64,000 bases of DNA. Source: Clonostachys chloroleuca. Its lineage: Eukaryota > Ascomycota > Sordariomycetes > Hypocreales > Bionectriaceae. This document shows, one piece after another, positions 33,605-45,969 of the stretch. A program made the position numbers and the translations under genes. Below the pieces are notes generated by a model, which saw only the letters and a list, made by a program, of their open reading frames with translations, had not been told where the DNA came from and made no database searches. Position 1 is the first letter of the stretch. Every line of letters starts with the position of its first letter. The DNA is taken from NCBI GenBank assembly GCA_037952775.1, contig JBANAY010000003.1, positions 36,766,001 through 36,830,000 of the forward strand, given 5' to 3'.

Positions 33605-36147
33605 ATGGCTTCCATTGGCAAAGCGGTGACCGTTTCAGATTACGAAATGAAGTCTAAGGAGGACGAGTCCGTCCCAGTGGCGGACGACAAGGAGATGAGC
33701 GTCGAAGGCGGCGAGGTGGAAGACTCGTATGGCAGCCCTTTCTTTCTCAGCCGCGCACGAATCAAATTGATCAATTCGCATACTGACTCTCCCTCTCTCC
33801 AGCCCCTTCGACGAGGTTCGCGCAATTGTCCCTCCCGTCGACGATGTGGACTTGCCAGTCAACACCTTCAGAGCGTGGTTCCTTGGCATCGTCTCCACCA
33901 TCCTCTTCTCTGGGATCCTCCAGTTCTTCCAATTGCACTCCCCGCCAAGTCCGTCAATCTATCCAATCCTTGCCTTTTATTTGTCCTCGCTAATCCGCCC
34001 ACAGTCTTCCTTGCTTCCTATCTCGTCATCATCATCACTCTGCCCGTGGGGCACTTCATGGCCCGTGTCCTCCCGACAACGATATTATCCATCTTCGGCC
34101 ATGAAGTCAGCCTCAATCCCGGCCCCTTCAACCACAAGGAGCACACCATCACTGCCATCATGACCACTCTGGTCTCGGCTTTCGACAATGGCTCCTTGGC
34201 ATCCGACATCTATGTTGCTTTCGACAAGTTCCTGGGGATCCCCATCTCTCCTGGATTCCGTCTCATGTTCCTGCTCACGACCCAAGCCCTCAGTTTCGGG
34301 TTCGTCGGTATCTTCCATCGGTTCCTCGTGCGCCCTTCCGTGTGCATCTGGCCGGGCGCCCTCCCCACCTGCTCCATGATCTACGCCTTCCACGATCCCC
34401 AGTTCCAGAACCAGATCGCAGACGGCTGGAAAGTCAACCGCATGAGGTTCTTCTGGCTCGCCGTCGTCATCGCGGGAAGCTGGCAGGTCGTGCCCAGCTT
34501 CTTGTTCACCTCGCTGACCACCTTTGCGTGGATCACCTGGATCCGGCCAAACAATGTCACGCTCAACCAAGTCTTCGGAGCAACCACTGGCATGGACCTG
34601 CTGCCACTCACACTGGACTGGAACCAAATCTCGGGATACCTATCCTCCCCATTGGTTGTCCCATCTTGGGCCATCGTCAATGTGCTGGCCGGCAGCGTTC
34701 TATTCCTCTGGATCATTTCTCCGGCGCTGCACTGGCAGAATGTGTGGTACGGGCGGTACTTCCCGTTCTCCTCTTCATCCACGTTCGACAACACGGGCGC
34801 CAGTTACAACACCAGCAGGGTCATGAACGATGACTTCAGCTTGAACAATGAAGCCTACGCCGCGTACTCCCCCGTCTTTCTCTCCACCACCTCAGTCCTG
34901 TCTTATGGTCTCGGATTCGCCTCAATCACGTCTATCCTTGTACACACATATCTATACCACTCAAATATGCTATGGAGTACCCTCAAAACAGCTTTCAAGG
35001 GCAGCCGCGATGAGACGGAAGATATCCACGGTAAGCTCATGCGAGCATATAAGCCCGTTCCGGAATGGTGGTACGGCATCGTCTTCGCCATCCTCTTCGG
35101 TGTCAGCATGGCATTCCTATACGTGTACAAGACTGGCCTGCCATCGTGGGGTCTCATCCTCAGCGTCCTCATCAACATCGTCCTGCTCGTCCCCATCGGC
35201 ATAATGAAGGCCACGTGCAACATGACCATCAACACGGGTGTTCTGTCAGCCCTCATCAGCGGTCTCATCTGGCCCGGCCAAATGGTCAACAACGTCGTGT
35301 TCAAGTGCTTCACTCTCGTCTGCACGTTCCAAGGTCTCGGGTACGTTCAGTCGATGAAGACGGGCCATTACATGAAGATCCCCCTCGAATTACCTTCACG
35401 GCTCAGTGTTTGAGCATCATCCTCTCGTGGCTGGTTCAAAGCGGCGTCAATATGTGGGCCATGGCAAATGTTGAGGGTATCTGCACCAAGAAGGCAGTCA
35501 ACAACGTAGGTGCCACTTCATAAAACACTACGTTATATGTTATCTCTTGACTGACTCCAGAAACAGTTCTTTTGTCCCCTTGCTAATGGATATGCGGCCA
35601 ACGCCGTGTTCTGGGGCTTGATTGGTCCCAGCAAGCTATTCGTCTCTGGTTCCATGTACACCAGCATGCTGTGGTTCTTCTTGATTGGAGCCATTGCTCC
35701 TGTCATAGTATACGTCGCCGGCAAGAAGTTTCCTGAAAATAAAGTCCTGGCTAATGTATGTACCGAGCAACCTCGTCGAGTTGAGCCAGTTTCCCTGATA
35801 ACCTATCTTTCTAGATCCATATGCCGGTCATCTTCTCCTCGACCGCCTCGATTCCACCAGCCACCGCTGCCAACTCCATCTCGTGGGGCATCGTCGGCCT
35901 CACATTCAACATGTGGATCAAGAGACGCTACCGCGCCTGGTGGTCCAAGTACAACTACTTGCTTTCGGCTGCCCTCGATTCGGGCCTAGCCATCACCACC
36001 TTCCTAGTGTTCTTCTGCCTCACCTACCCAGGCGTGACGTTGGATTGGTGGGGTAACAATATCGCTTATATGACGGCTGATGGGATGGGGACTCCTTTGG
36101 ATACGGTACCTGAAGGAGAGACATTTGGCCCAGCTAAATGGTTCTAA
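33605..36147 (+). CDS. Oligopeptide transporter (OPT family), one frameshift in the KIPPR motif
   Basis: Exons are 33605-33726, 33803-33948, 34005-35505, 35561-35755 and 35815-36147; expected length is about 765 aa. OPT hallmarks are PFDEVRAIVPPVDDVDLPVNTFRAW at the start, FQLHSPP, the invariant NPGPFNHKEHT, WYGRYFPFSSSSTFDNTG, and the late KIPPR and NLL-like segments, with about 14-16 membrane helices. These proteins carry tetra- and pentapeptides, and sometimes glutathione or siderophores, with protons across the plasma membrane. The reading frame breaks at a C5 run (35380-35384), exactly inside the conserved KIPPR: six C would keep the frame open. No intron fits there. All four introns are canonical. 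Convergent with the carboxypeptidase gene, whose secreted product could supply its substrates. Confidence 0.85.
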
Positions 36148-36633
36148 GATTGACCGTTTCCGGTTAAGGACATATGCTTAAATATGAGAAGAGTATGTGT
36201 TCATCACTTGCTGATAGTCGGCCTTGGAACAAGCTTTCTGACGGCTGAAAGTTCTCGAATAAACCGCTGGCTCAAATAATTATTGCATCGAAAAGACATG
36301 CTCGTGGTTTAAATAGAAATCATGGCCAAATCATTGCATGTCCTCGATCGTACTGCTTGAAAATAAATAATTGTTTAATTTCCGAGGAGCCGCACTTTCC
36401 CTTTGTCCATTCTTACTAATGTACAATTGGCTTTCGTACGTTGGGAATGAGAGGTTGGTTTCGTCCCCTCTAGGCTCCGGGCTGTTAAGTGAGATCTTAC
36501 CCCTGAAAAAAAGGGGTGGATCAACCTAAGATAGAAATATCAACAAATTGGCCTGCCATCACAACACTCAAAATTTGGTAATGAACATTTCAATTAAGAA
36601 CTTTGTACTCTATCCTTACTCAACTCCTCTCTT
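36148..36633. other. Convergent 3' region
   Basis: An AT-rich stretch of about 490 bp between the OPT and carboxypeptidase stop codons, holding both 3' ends. No coding frame was seen. Confidence 0.5.
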
Positions 36634-38249
36634 CTAAAACTCCCCATTTGACATCCACGTCTGGATGAGATAGAGGGCAATCTCCGGCTGGTCCAAGGGC
36701 ACCATATGCCCCGCCCTATCAACACTCACAAACGCAAACCTCGACTTCTTCTTCGCACCCGCCGTGGCCAGGGCGCGGACCTCCTTCATACTACCGGCCA
36801 CAACACTCTTGCCCTCCTTCGTGGCAGACCACGGCCGCATGTCCTTGGAGGCGAACTCGGCCTGGCCGGTCCAGGACAACTTCTCGGCCCACCGCAAGTT
36901 ACCGGCGGTATTACAAGCCAGGTCTAGGTTCCCATTATACACCAGCACATCAATACCAGCCTCAAGGACGTACTTGACCTCCTTCACCGTGCTCACGAAT
37001 AGGTCGTTACCCTTCCAGAAGCCCTCGTGGATGTCATTGTTCAGAATCGTAAAGTTCCCAATATCCTTCGGAATCTTCAGCGTCTGCCGCACCACATTCG
37101 TGTTCATGTACCTCTCAATGTCGAGCACCGCCGTGTAGCACAGCTGCTCCACCTCGCAGGTCCGCGTGACATCGAAGGGGTCGCGCCCTCCCTCGCCCGT
37201 CTCGTCGTCGAACAGGGCCCTGATCTCGCTGCTGCAGAACGAGTCGGCGGCGTGGCAGAGGATGGGGTCCGGGTACTCGTAGCACGCCTCGTGGAGGTAG
37301 ACGCAGCGCGGGAGCGCCTCGGAGATCTGGTCGCAGCGGGTGGAGTTGAAGACGGGCTCGGGGACGCCGGGCTTAGTCGTGCAGAGGGTGTCGTAATAGC
37401 CGTACGTGGTGTCGAGGGGCGACACGAAGCCGTCGCCGATCATGATGGACGTCAGGGGGATCTTGAAGTCGGAGTCAAATCCGGGGAGGGTATTGCGCCT
37501 CACGATCTCGGCGGCGAGGGTGGGGATGTAGTGCCCGCCGTAGCTCTCGCCGGAGATGTGGAACGGGACGGAGCGCAGGTGAGGGAACGCTGAGTAGAAG
37601 ATGCGCAGGAAGATTTGCATGTCCGCTGCGGCTACGAAGGAGTCTGTTGGCAGCTCGATGCCCTCGTCGACGTAGGAGAAGCCGGTTCCGGCAGGCTGGT
37701 CGATGAATATCATGGAGGAATTCCTTGTCCAAGAGTACGGGTTGCGAGTCGTGGAATTCGCAGTATTCGTGATGAGGCAAGGCCCAAGCTCCAGCATCAT
37801 ACCTGATAAGCAATTTGTCAGAGGCTTCAATGTCAAGTTTTAATCTCTTCGTTGTCACTCACCGATGAGACCACTGCAACCGGGCCCGCCAGTCATCCAC
37901 AAGTTCAAGGGATCATGCTTGGGGTCATTGAGACTCTCAAAAAACCCTACAAGAAGACAAGTTAGACTTTGGGAGTAATTCAGGATCTGAGTTCTTGCCT
38001 ACAGAAAAAGAAATGCTTGCCGCCGGTATCCAACCAGCCAGTGTACTGTTTCGACCCAGCATCACAGAGATCATCATGCTGCTGTTGGATGCGGATGGAA
38101 TGGTCGGGATACGCAGGATCACTAACACGCATGTACTCGACTCTCTTCGGTCCAAGAAGGACTTGCTGACTACCAATAGAAGCGGCCGAGGCTATTCCAG
38201 CCAGAAGCACGACGACCGCCAAGGTCACAGCTCGGTGTAGGGTAGCCAT
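36634..38249 (-). CDS. Secreted serine carboxypeptidase (S10)
   Basis: Exons 38249-38003, 37946-37863 and 37802-36634 splice to 499 aa. A signal peptide ([12 protein letters not shown]) precedes the mature enzyme. S10 landmarks in order: [15 protein letters not shown] oxyanion region, [12 protein letters not shown], the nucleophile motif GESYGGHY near residue 193, catalytic Asp in [10 protein letters not shown] near 403 and catalytic His in [11 protein letters not shown] near 475. Multiple Cys and N-glycosylation sequons fit an extracellular or vacuolar enzyme that removes C-terminal residues from peptides at acid pH. The exon-1 donor is GTAGGC, slightly unusual, but yields the conserved HFFFWFFES junction. 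Divergent from the ABCC gene (516 bp apart), convergent with OPT. Confidence 0.9.
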
Positions 38250-38765
38250 TGATCTTGACCGGGGTTGGGCGTCTGCGGGCAAATGACATAGGCTCAGAAA
38301 CACAGCACAGTAACAATGCCAGCTATATTACGGAGTACAGCAGGCGTCTAGTCTGAAACAGCAGACGCGCAAGCAGCGGATTGAACGGAATCTCTTATCT
38401 ACGACGCTGGTTTGTTGTTCCGCGTCCCAAAGCGGCATGCTTATACGAGTGGGACTCAGCTGCAGTTGCGTGTTGCCTCTTTTGGAAGCGAGGCCCAGCT
38501 CAGCCAAAACGAGGCAGATTGGAATGGCGATGGGTCACGATATTGCACTCTCTCGATTGTGCAAGGTCCATGCCCGGTTCTTGGGCATCGGGGAGAGGCC
38601 CCAGGTGAGGAGATTGAGTGGAAGCACGGCCTATAACTAGTATCCATAGAGTTTGGGAAAAAAATCATCCATATACATGACGCTGCTGCGATGCCGACGT
38701 AATCACTCAACATTCATTTGTCTTCTGGCGCTTCGTGACTTCACGGCCACGGCGCGGCTGCAAAT
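38250..38765. promoter_or_regulatory. Divergent promoter, carboxypeptidase / ABCC transporter
   Basis: The 516 bp between the two start codons contain no supported coding frame and must hold both promoters, allowing co-regulation of the peptidase and the ABC transporter. Confidence 0.4.
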
Positions 38766-41700
38766 ATGGAATTCAGCCAGGCTATGTCGATAGATAAGGG
38801 CACTGCATGTCACATCAAGCAATGGACCCTAGTTTGGGTCCTCATTGGCGCTGTTGTAGCTCTATCGTTCACCACTTACATTGTCTGGTACCGGGCTCGG
38901 CGACCAACGACGTACGGCCTGTCACGGGCGCATATCCTGACCAATACTGCGAGCATTTCCTTTTTGATAGTATGCCTCGTTTTGAATGGCTTGCGTCTAT
39001 CTCATTGTCGTGATTTTCGGATCGTTATACTGGAGTCTGTCTGGGTATGTTACCGAAAGAGGCGAGTGCCGTTTGCTGTCTCTAATAAACCGTTATTAGG
39101 CCTATTGTCTGATCTGCCGAATCGGGTACTTTATATCAAATCGAAAGCGATGCAGGTTCCACGCCTTGGGGAATCTCTTTGCCCTTGGGGCGTATTCCCT
39201 TATCATAGTGCCCATGGAAATCACCCCTTTGATCACCGTACACCCTGATGCAAGCCTAGATACTATCCGGATCATCAGTTTGGTGGCTGCAACCACGGCC
39301 TCGGTCATCGTCCCTTTACTGACCCCATTCCACAATGATGTCCATGAGGAGCCATCATCTCTTCATCCATCAGCCGTTTGTTCACCGTTTGTTCGATGGT
39401 GGACGTACGGATGGATCAACCCCTTCGTGGCCACCGCCTACCGGATGCAAGGCGAGGTGACCTGGGCCGACATACCCATCCTAACAAAGAGAAGTAACCC
39501 ACGCTCTTGGTGGCTACGATTCTGCCAGACCAGACAAAGGCTCGGCTCTACAGGAGGTGCTATGTGGATTCTCTTCCGCCCAAGAGTGGCAATCATGGGC
39601 ACATGCATGATCTTCTGTGGGCTGGCCGAGTTCCTCGGAGCCATCGGGCTTCGCAGCCTCCTCAACTACCTGCAAGGATCTCCACCTGAGGGGTCGTTCA
39701 CGCCCTGGTTCTCGGCCCTGTTATTCGGAGCCTCGCCCATCATCCGGGGTCTCTGTATGCAGACCTTTGAATCCTTCTCGACGGAGGGGATCTGCCACTT
39801 CAAGTCCATGGTCACAAGCGCTATTTTTGAGAAACTGCTGAAGCAGAAGCCTGGCATTCGCCCGGATTCCGGAAAGGTGACCAACCATGTCGCGGCTGAT
39901 CTGGATAAAATCGCCGTCCTTCGGTATACTATCATGGCTGGGTTCATGGTGCCGGTCGAGGTGGCCGTTGCAAGTGTGCTGCTCTACCAAACGATTGGAT
40001 GGTCGTACGTGCCGGGGTTGATCGTCATGGCAGTTGCTCGCATCCCAATTTCCTGGTATATCAACCGCTTTCAGGGCAGGGCACAGTCGGTGGTGATGAA
40101 CGCCATAGATGCAAGAGTGCGCCGTGTAAGCGAGGTGATCAAAGGCCTCCAAACAGTGCAGATGCTCGGACAGAGCGTGGTGTTTGAGAGATGGGTCGAC
40201 GAGAAACGAGAGGCGGAGCTGGCGGCCATTTGGAATAAAATGAAGATTGTGGTCACATCGGATACTCTCTCTTCAAGTTTCGTCCTGGTACCTCTTATAC
40301 TGTCCCTTGGGTTCTACACCGTGGTCGAGGGGAGGCCATTGACCCCTGCCGTTGTCTTTACCACCGTTTCCATTTTTTATACGTTGAAGAATATGATGTC
40401 GCTAGCCGTCATTGGTGTCAGCACAAATGCTCAAGCAATGGTGTCTTTGAGGAGAGTTCTTGACTTCTTGGACGAAGAGTCTTCACAGGGTGATTTCTGG
40501 AATGAATCCGATGAAATACGATATCAGGATGTCGATGCTCCCCCTCCCATTCTTGGTGCGCGAGAGGGCACTGTGCAGACTCTTTGCCAGTCAGGAAAAT
40601 GGAAGACAGTCCTGAAGAAAGTCAATTTCGATCTTGTTGTGGGTGGATTGAATGTCATAACAGGCAAAACAGGGTACGTGCTGTATAGTAGTCCCCCTTT
40701 TCTGGTCAACACTAATATTTTCAAGATCTGGAAAATCGACATTATTGAAGGCTCTAATTCGAGAAGCACACATATCAGATGGTGAATTCATCATTCGTTC
40801 AAAGGATCGTGACCCAGTTTCGTACGCCGGGCAAACACCCTGGCTTCACCACGGCACAGTTAGGGAGAATATCCTCTTTAAATCCCTATTCAACGAGAGA
40901 AGATACAACGAAGTTTTACAAGCGACCAGGCTGAAGATTGATCTTCAAGATTTCCCTGCCGGAGATGCTACAGATGTCGGTGAACGAGGACAGTCGCTTT
41001 CTGGAGGCCAAAGAGCCCGAGTTGCACTTGCCAGAGCTGTGTATGCGAATACGCAAACCGTTGTGTTAGACGACGTTCTCGCCGCTCTGGATGCCAAAAC
41101 TAGTCGGGCGGTGGTCGACACATGTATTTTGGGTCCGCTGATGAAGGGGCGGACTGTCGTCCTGGTAACTGAAGACTCGACGTGTCGAGAAGAGGCCGAT
41201 CTACTGCTCGAACTGAGCCACGAAGGGGCTCTGACGACTTTACGGAACAGAGAGCTCTCCGTGGTAGGATCGAGAGCTGACCGCATAGACTCATCAGTTG
41301 CTGGAATCTCTAACAGGGATGCCCTTAACAGAGGAGAACTAACTTCTGACACTGAGGTGCTGAAGAACGAGCCCGAGGAGTCTTCTGAGAAGTCTGAAAA
41401 GCTCATCAGTGGCCTCATTGGGAAGAACTATATTCTCAAGTACATGCGGCTCTTTGGCTCAAAATACTTCCTGTGTGGTTTCTGCGGGGCAGTGTTGCTC
41501 GCTCAAGCCACCGATGTGCTTCTCTCATTCTGGTTGACCCTTTGGTCGAAAGGCTCAGGGCAGCAGAGCAGTCAGCAACAGAAACAAGCCTCGGGTTTCT
41601 ATCTTGGTATCTACACTGGCCTTGGGGTCATCCAGCTGTCCCTTGTCTGCGTATCCTCGTTGATGTTCTTCTATGGGGCTCTGAGAGCAAGCAGAACCGA

Positions 41701-43208
41701 GCACTCTCAAATGCTGTCCTCGGTATTCCGAACCACTCTTGCGTGGGCGACTGCTACGCCAGTGGGGGTAATCCTGAATCGATTCTCTTCGGATATGTTT
41801 TCTCTGGATAACACCATCACTGAGCTACTGAAACAGGTGGTCGAAAATTTCCTGTCGATAGGGTTCCGGCTGGCTGCTGTCTCAACTATTCTTCCCACCT
41901 TTCTGATACCTGCGATTCTTTTGCTCGGCATCAGCTTGTATATCGGCCAGGTATATCTATACGGATCGACGGCTGCCAAGAGGATATACGCGGCAAGTCT
42001 ATCCCCCATCATCACCAGCATCAACGATGTGATCTCCGGAATTGAGGTCATCAGGGCGCATCAAGAGGAAGCAGCGTGGAGGAACCGATTCTACTACTCT
42101 CTCGAGCATTACTTGCGTGGCTGGGAGGCCATAAGCGCCACGCAGAGATGGCTCGCCGTGAGGATGGACTTTTGCGCCGGCTCCATCTCGTTGCTGACGG
42201 CGGTCCTCGCCATCACGTCTCGTACCAGCCCGGCGGCCATTGGGTTCAGCATGACGAGTGCGACGACGTTGTGCACCGCTCTATTGTGTAAGTCTCCGTA
42301 TCAGTATCGCCTCTAAGTCGACCATGCTAACTGGGAATGAAGACATCGTCTACCTTTCCAGCCTTCTTCAGGTCGAGATGAATTGCTTCCAGCGAATTGA
42401 GGAGTATATCCACGCGATACCGCAAGAGCGGCAATCAACACCTGGTGATGACACTCCGCTCAATGTTGACCTGTCACTTCAGAGCGGCCACGTCAGTTTT
42501 GAGAACTTTAGCTCTGGCTACACTCTAGACGGCGATGTAGTGCTGTCTGAGGTCAATCTGGAAGCCAGACCAGGCCAGCGCGTCGCAATCGTGGGAAGAT
42601 CAGGAAGCGGCAAGAGTTCCCTTGCGGCGGCGTTGCTGAGACTCACGGAGAGGTTTCACGGGAGAGTGCTCATCGGCGGCTGCGATATAGAGACGATTGA
42701 GGTGAGTGAATTGCGGCAACGTATCTGCTTTATTCCGCAGAATCCGACGTTATTTACGGGCTCCCTGCGTTTTAATCTTGACTTTGGCGGGAGAGTATCC
42801 GACGAGAGACTGCAAGAGGTCCTCTCGGACGTAATTGGCGACGCAGAGAACAGGGCCAAGTGGACGTTGGATACGCACATCTCAGCAGATGGCTCCAATC
42901 TGTCTCACGGGGAGAGGCAGCTCATTTCCCTGGCGCGGGCGTTGGTAACAGACGCCAGCATCGTTTTGATAGATGAGGCCACGGCTAGCGTCGATTTCGA
43001 GAGCGAGAAGAGAATCCACAGACTCCTGAAGGAGCGCTTCTCCGGCAAGACGTTGATCGCGATTGCGCATCGGCTGGCGCCCGTACTAGAATTTGATTGG
43101 GTTTGTGTCATGGAACAGGGCAAGATCGTCGAGCAGGGTGATCCCCAGCATCTCATTACAGTAGAGGGTGGTAAGCTCTGGAAACTGTGGCATTCAGCGA
43201 GGGCGTGA
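38766..43208 (+). CDS. ABC transporter, class C (MRP-like), full length
   Basis: Exons 38766-39044, 39100-40673, 40726-42287 and 42343-43208 give 1426 aa. The order is TMD0-like N-terminal helices, TMD1 (from about residue 210), NBD1, TMD2, NBD2. NBD1 has Walker A GKTGSGKS, assembled across intron 2 near residue 617, Q-loop QTPWLHH, signature LSGGQRARVALARA and Walker B TVVLDDVLAALD with Asp instead of catalytic Glu, as usual for class C. Its switch position reads LVTED where His is normal, so site 1 is probably non-hydrolytic. NBD2 has GRSGSGKS, signature LSHGERQ, Walker B IVLIDEATAS and switch AHRL, and appears active. Likely exports conjugates or metabolites at the plasma membrane or vacuole. 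A Zn2Cys6 gene follows. Confidence 0.92.
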
Positions 43209-43416
43209 CACCAGCCGGATAAATGTGTCCGACGGAATAATAGCATGGACGTTGTATATGTAGTACAGTCGAGGTGAAGATGTGTGTAGACAGCGTGGGT
43301 TTAAGAGGCCCAGTATATAGATAGATAGGTAAACGATGAGTAAACCGGCGAAAATAGAGATACTCAAATCCCAATGAAACTGTCAGAGTGCCAGGAGACA
43401 GACTAGGGTTGTCCTG

Positions 43417-43523
43417 TTATCTCCCCCGACTTATCCTGGTCCCTCCCAGACCTCCCCTTATTAATGCAGCCAGGATGTACCATCCGATGCTGGAGATAAG
43501 ACGTCGTGCCACCGGAAGATAAG
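43417..43523. promoter_or_regulatory. Cluster of four GATA motifs
   Basis: HGATAR-type sites occur at 43417-43422 (TTATCT, reverse), 43430-43435 (CTTATC, reverse), 43495-43500 and 43518-43523 (GATAAG). Closely spaced GATA sites are classical targets of AreA/NIT2-type nitrogen regulators. They lie 109-215 bp before the ATG of the downstream regulator gene. Binding is not shown. Confidence 0.5.
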
Positions 43524-43631
43524 CAATTCACCCGCTGCCCCTTGCCATTTCCCTCTCTTTGGTTTTAGTTGTTGCACCTCCCCTCAGTTGAGCCATCCCC
43601 GATCTCCCCCCAGCCAACGACGACCGCCCAG

Positions 43632-45731
43632 ATGCCCAACACCACAGCCTCGACCAGCCCAACCCCGTCCCAGTCTCAGAAGAGATACGGCGGAGTGCCG
43701 CGAAAGCGAAATGTCACCTCCCGAGACCGGAATGGATGCATTACCTGCCGCAAGCGCCATCTGCGGTGCGACAAGACGCACCCCAAGTGCAACAACGTAG
43801 GTTCTGCCACGGCGCTCAGTGACGAGGACAAGGGTGATTGATGGCGATTCCAGTGCTCCAAGATGAACCGCGTGTGCGAGGGCTACGCGAAGAGGATATC
43901 CTTCTGCGACGAGACCCTCAGCGTTACCCAGAAAGCCCAAGGCATGCCCTCAACCAACGCCCGCATACGACCGACGAAGACGACGCTGGTGGAAACCCGG
44001 GCCAGTCCGAAAGCCGCCATCGCTGCCATCCCAGAGATGATTGAAGACGTGTGCGCCCTCCAGGATCAGACGATAGCGACGATATCGCCGAACAGCGACG
44101 AGCCGGGCATCTTCGACGGCGAGGAGTGGATGTTCCAGGATTGGGAACTGGCTTCTTGGTCTCCCGTTGACCAGGAAGCCGTCTATCCCTGCGCCTCTGG
44201 GCCATTGCCTCTCGATGCCCACTCGCTGTCCGAGCTGAGCATCCAGTTAGACCCATCCTGCATCAACCTGGGGCAGATCCCGACAATCGCCCAACCCCTT
44301 TCCATGCACAGCGCCTTGGGTTACCGGTTCATGTCTTTCCCTCAGGACGAAAAGTACATCATGCGACTACAGACCAACCAAGTCGAAGGCCTGGAACCGA
44401 TCCTGCCAATCGCCGACGTGTTGATGGACGAGACAGTCATGACCTCGCACTGCTGGAGCGCCGCGCTGGCCGTCTCAGCAATAACCGCCAGCAAATTCAG
44501 CTCGAGCACCGCCGAGTGCATGAGCCATGCGTCTCACCACTACATCAGCGCCATGCAGAATCTCCGCAAGGCTTTTCCTCCGGATTCTCTATCATCTATG
44601 CAGGTCTCCGGCTGCACTTCCGGCCTCTTGAGCTGGATCCTGACCCACCTGCTGTTAGCTAACTTCGATCTGTACCGTGGTAATCTCAGCTCGTGGAGAC
44701 GTCACCTGCGCACTTCGGGGAGGATATTCAGCAAGTGGCACCAGAGCATCCTTCACGACCGGCGCGGGCGTCTTCTAGCCAGTACCTTCGCTAGGATGGC
44801 ACTTCTCGTCGAGCTGCAGAACAGCGACCTGGCCCTGACCAAGGTCCAGGACATGAATCCCGGCGTGGCCACGCATCTCGAATCCATGATGGAAGGTTCC
44901 GACTCATCGAGGGACCGCATCCTGTTGCTGATACGAGACGTAACCAAGACGGAGCTGAAATTCCGTCACCGGCCAGAACTGCAGGAGAAATGGGCCAGGA
45001 AGATGCAGCTCATTGACCAGAAGCTCATGGACTGGCAGAAGCGGCTCCCCGTCTCCGAGCTGCCGGTCGACACCGGCATCGCCGAGTCCGTCAAGTTCGC
45101 TGCGGAGCCGGGATCGACCATCCCGCCCCTCGAAGTTAGACCGCTGTCGTTCCCGAACGCGACCAACCCTATCACATCCGCTGTCAACTACGCCCACTTC
45201 CTCTGCTCCCGCATGCGCGCCAACACGCGCTACATGCCCAACGGGGCCCAGAGCAAGCCCCCAAATACAGACTCGACCGTGTTCTTCATCTGCCGGATAG
45301 CGGCCGGCCTCTCACCGAGGGGCTGCGCCAAGCACAACGCCTTTGGCCACGGCATCATGCCCGCCCTGGTCGGGTCGTACCGATGGAGCTCGGATCTGCG
45401 GATTCGCCACTGGATCAACTCCTGGCTGCGCGCGTACGAGGACCAGAGCTGCCGCGAGGGGTTGTGGAACGTCCGGCAGGCCAGGAGGCTGGTCTCGTTC
45501 CTGGAGGATGAGAGCCGGCGGCGGACACTGACGTCGGGCTGCTGGGGAATAGTCGCGGCCAGGATCGAGGATGAGAACGACCCTACCTGCGACGACCTTA
45601 GCTCCATAGAGGAGCCGTACTCCTTTTTCAACGGCAATGCCAGCGAGGATGAAAAGGGAGGGCCGTTCAGGGCGGTGGTGCATTCACGGTGTCCGACGGG
45701 TTGGGAGACAGATCATTTTATTATAGCGTAG
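43632..45731 (+). CDS. Zn2Cys6 transcription factor adjacent to the ABC transporter
   Basis: Exon 1 (43632-43796) and exon 2 (43854-45731) give 680 aa. The zinc cluster, split by the intron, reads CITCRKRHLRC then CNNCSKMNRVC, with six correctly spaced Cys near residues 38-65, preceded by a basic RKRNVTSRDRNG segment. The rest is the helical Fungal_trans_2-type regulatory region (ALAVSAITASKF, MQNLRKAFPP, YRGNLSSWRRHLRTSG). The start at ATG 43632 avoids an upstream non-ATG extension. The gene follows the ABCC transporter on the same strand by 424 bp and has GATA motifs in its promoter, so it may be nitrogen-responsive and may control neighbouring transport genes; that is inference. Confidence 0.88.
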
Positions 45732-45969
45732 CGTTTAGACTCGCTCTTTATATCCTAATATACTGCCGATGCCAGAGTCACTCACCCCCACGACTTTTGC
45801 AATACCGATTGGCCCCCTCAGGCGACGGATTTCCCATTGTAGCCGATCATCCGAGGGCCACTTCTCAGATCCTCACAAACCACCCGTCCCACAATCCGGC
45901 AGCGAGCCAGCTGAGGGAATTCAAGCCCCAGTCAAGTTGGGTGGCAGCTCGCCACCCCCCGATTCTTCC

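Noticed and set aside
34085..34627. Minus-strand frame inside the OPT gene
   Set aside because: The plus strand carries unmistakable OPT motifs over the same bases.
37027..37593. Plus-strand frame inside the carboxypeptidase
   Set aside because: Antisense of the S10 catalytic region; no motif.
27236..45731. A complete secondary-metabolite gene cluster
   Set aside because: No NRPS, PKS, terpene synthase or prenyltransferase is present; only tailoring-like and transport genes are seen.
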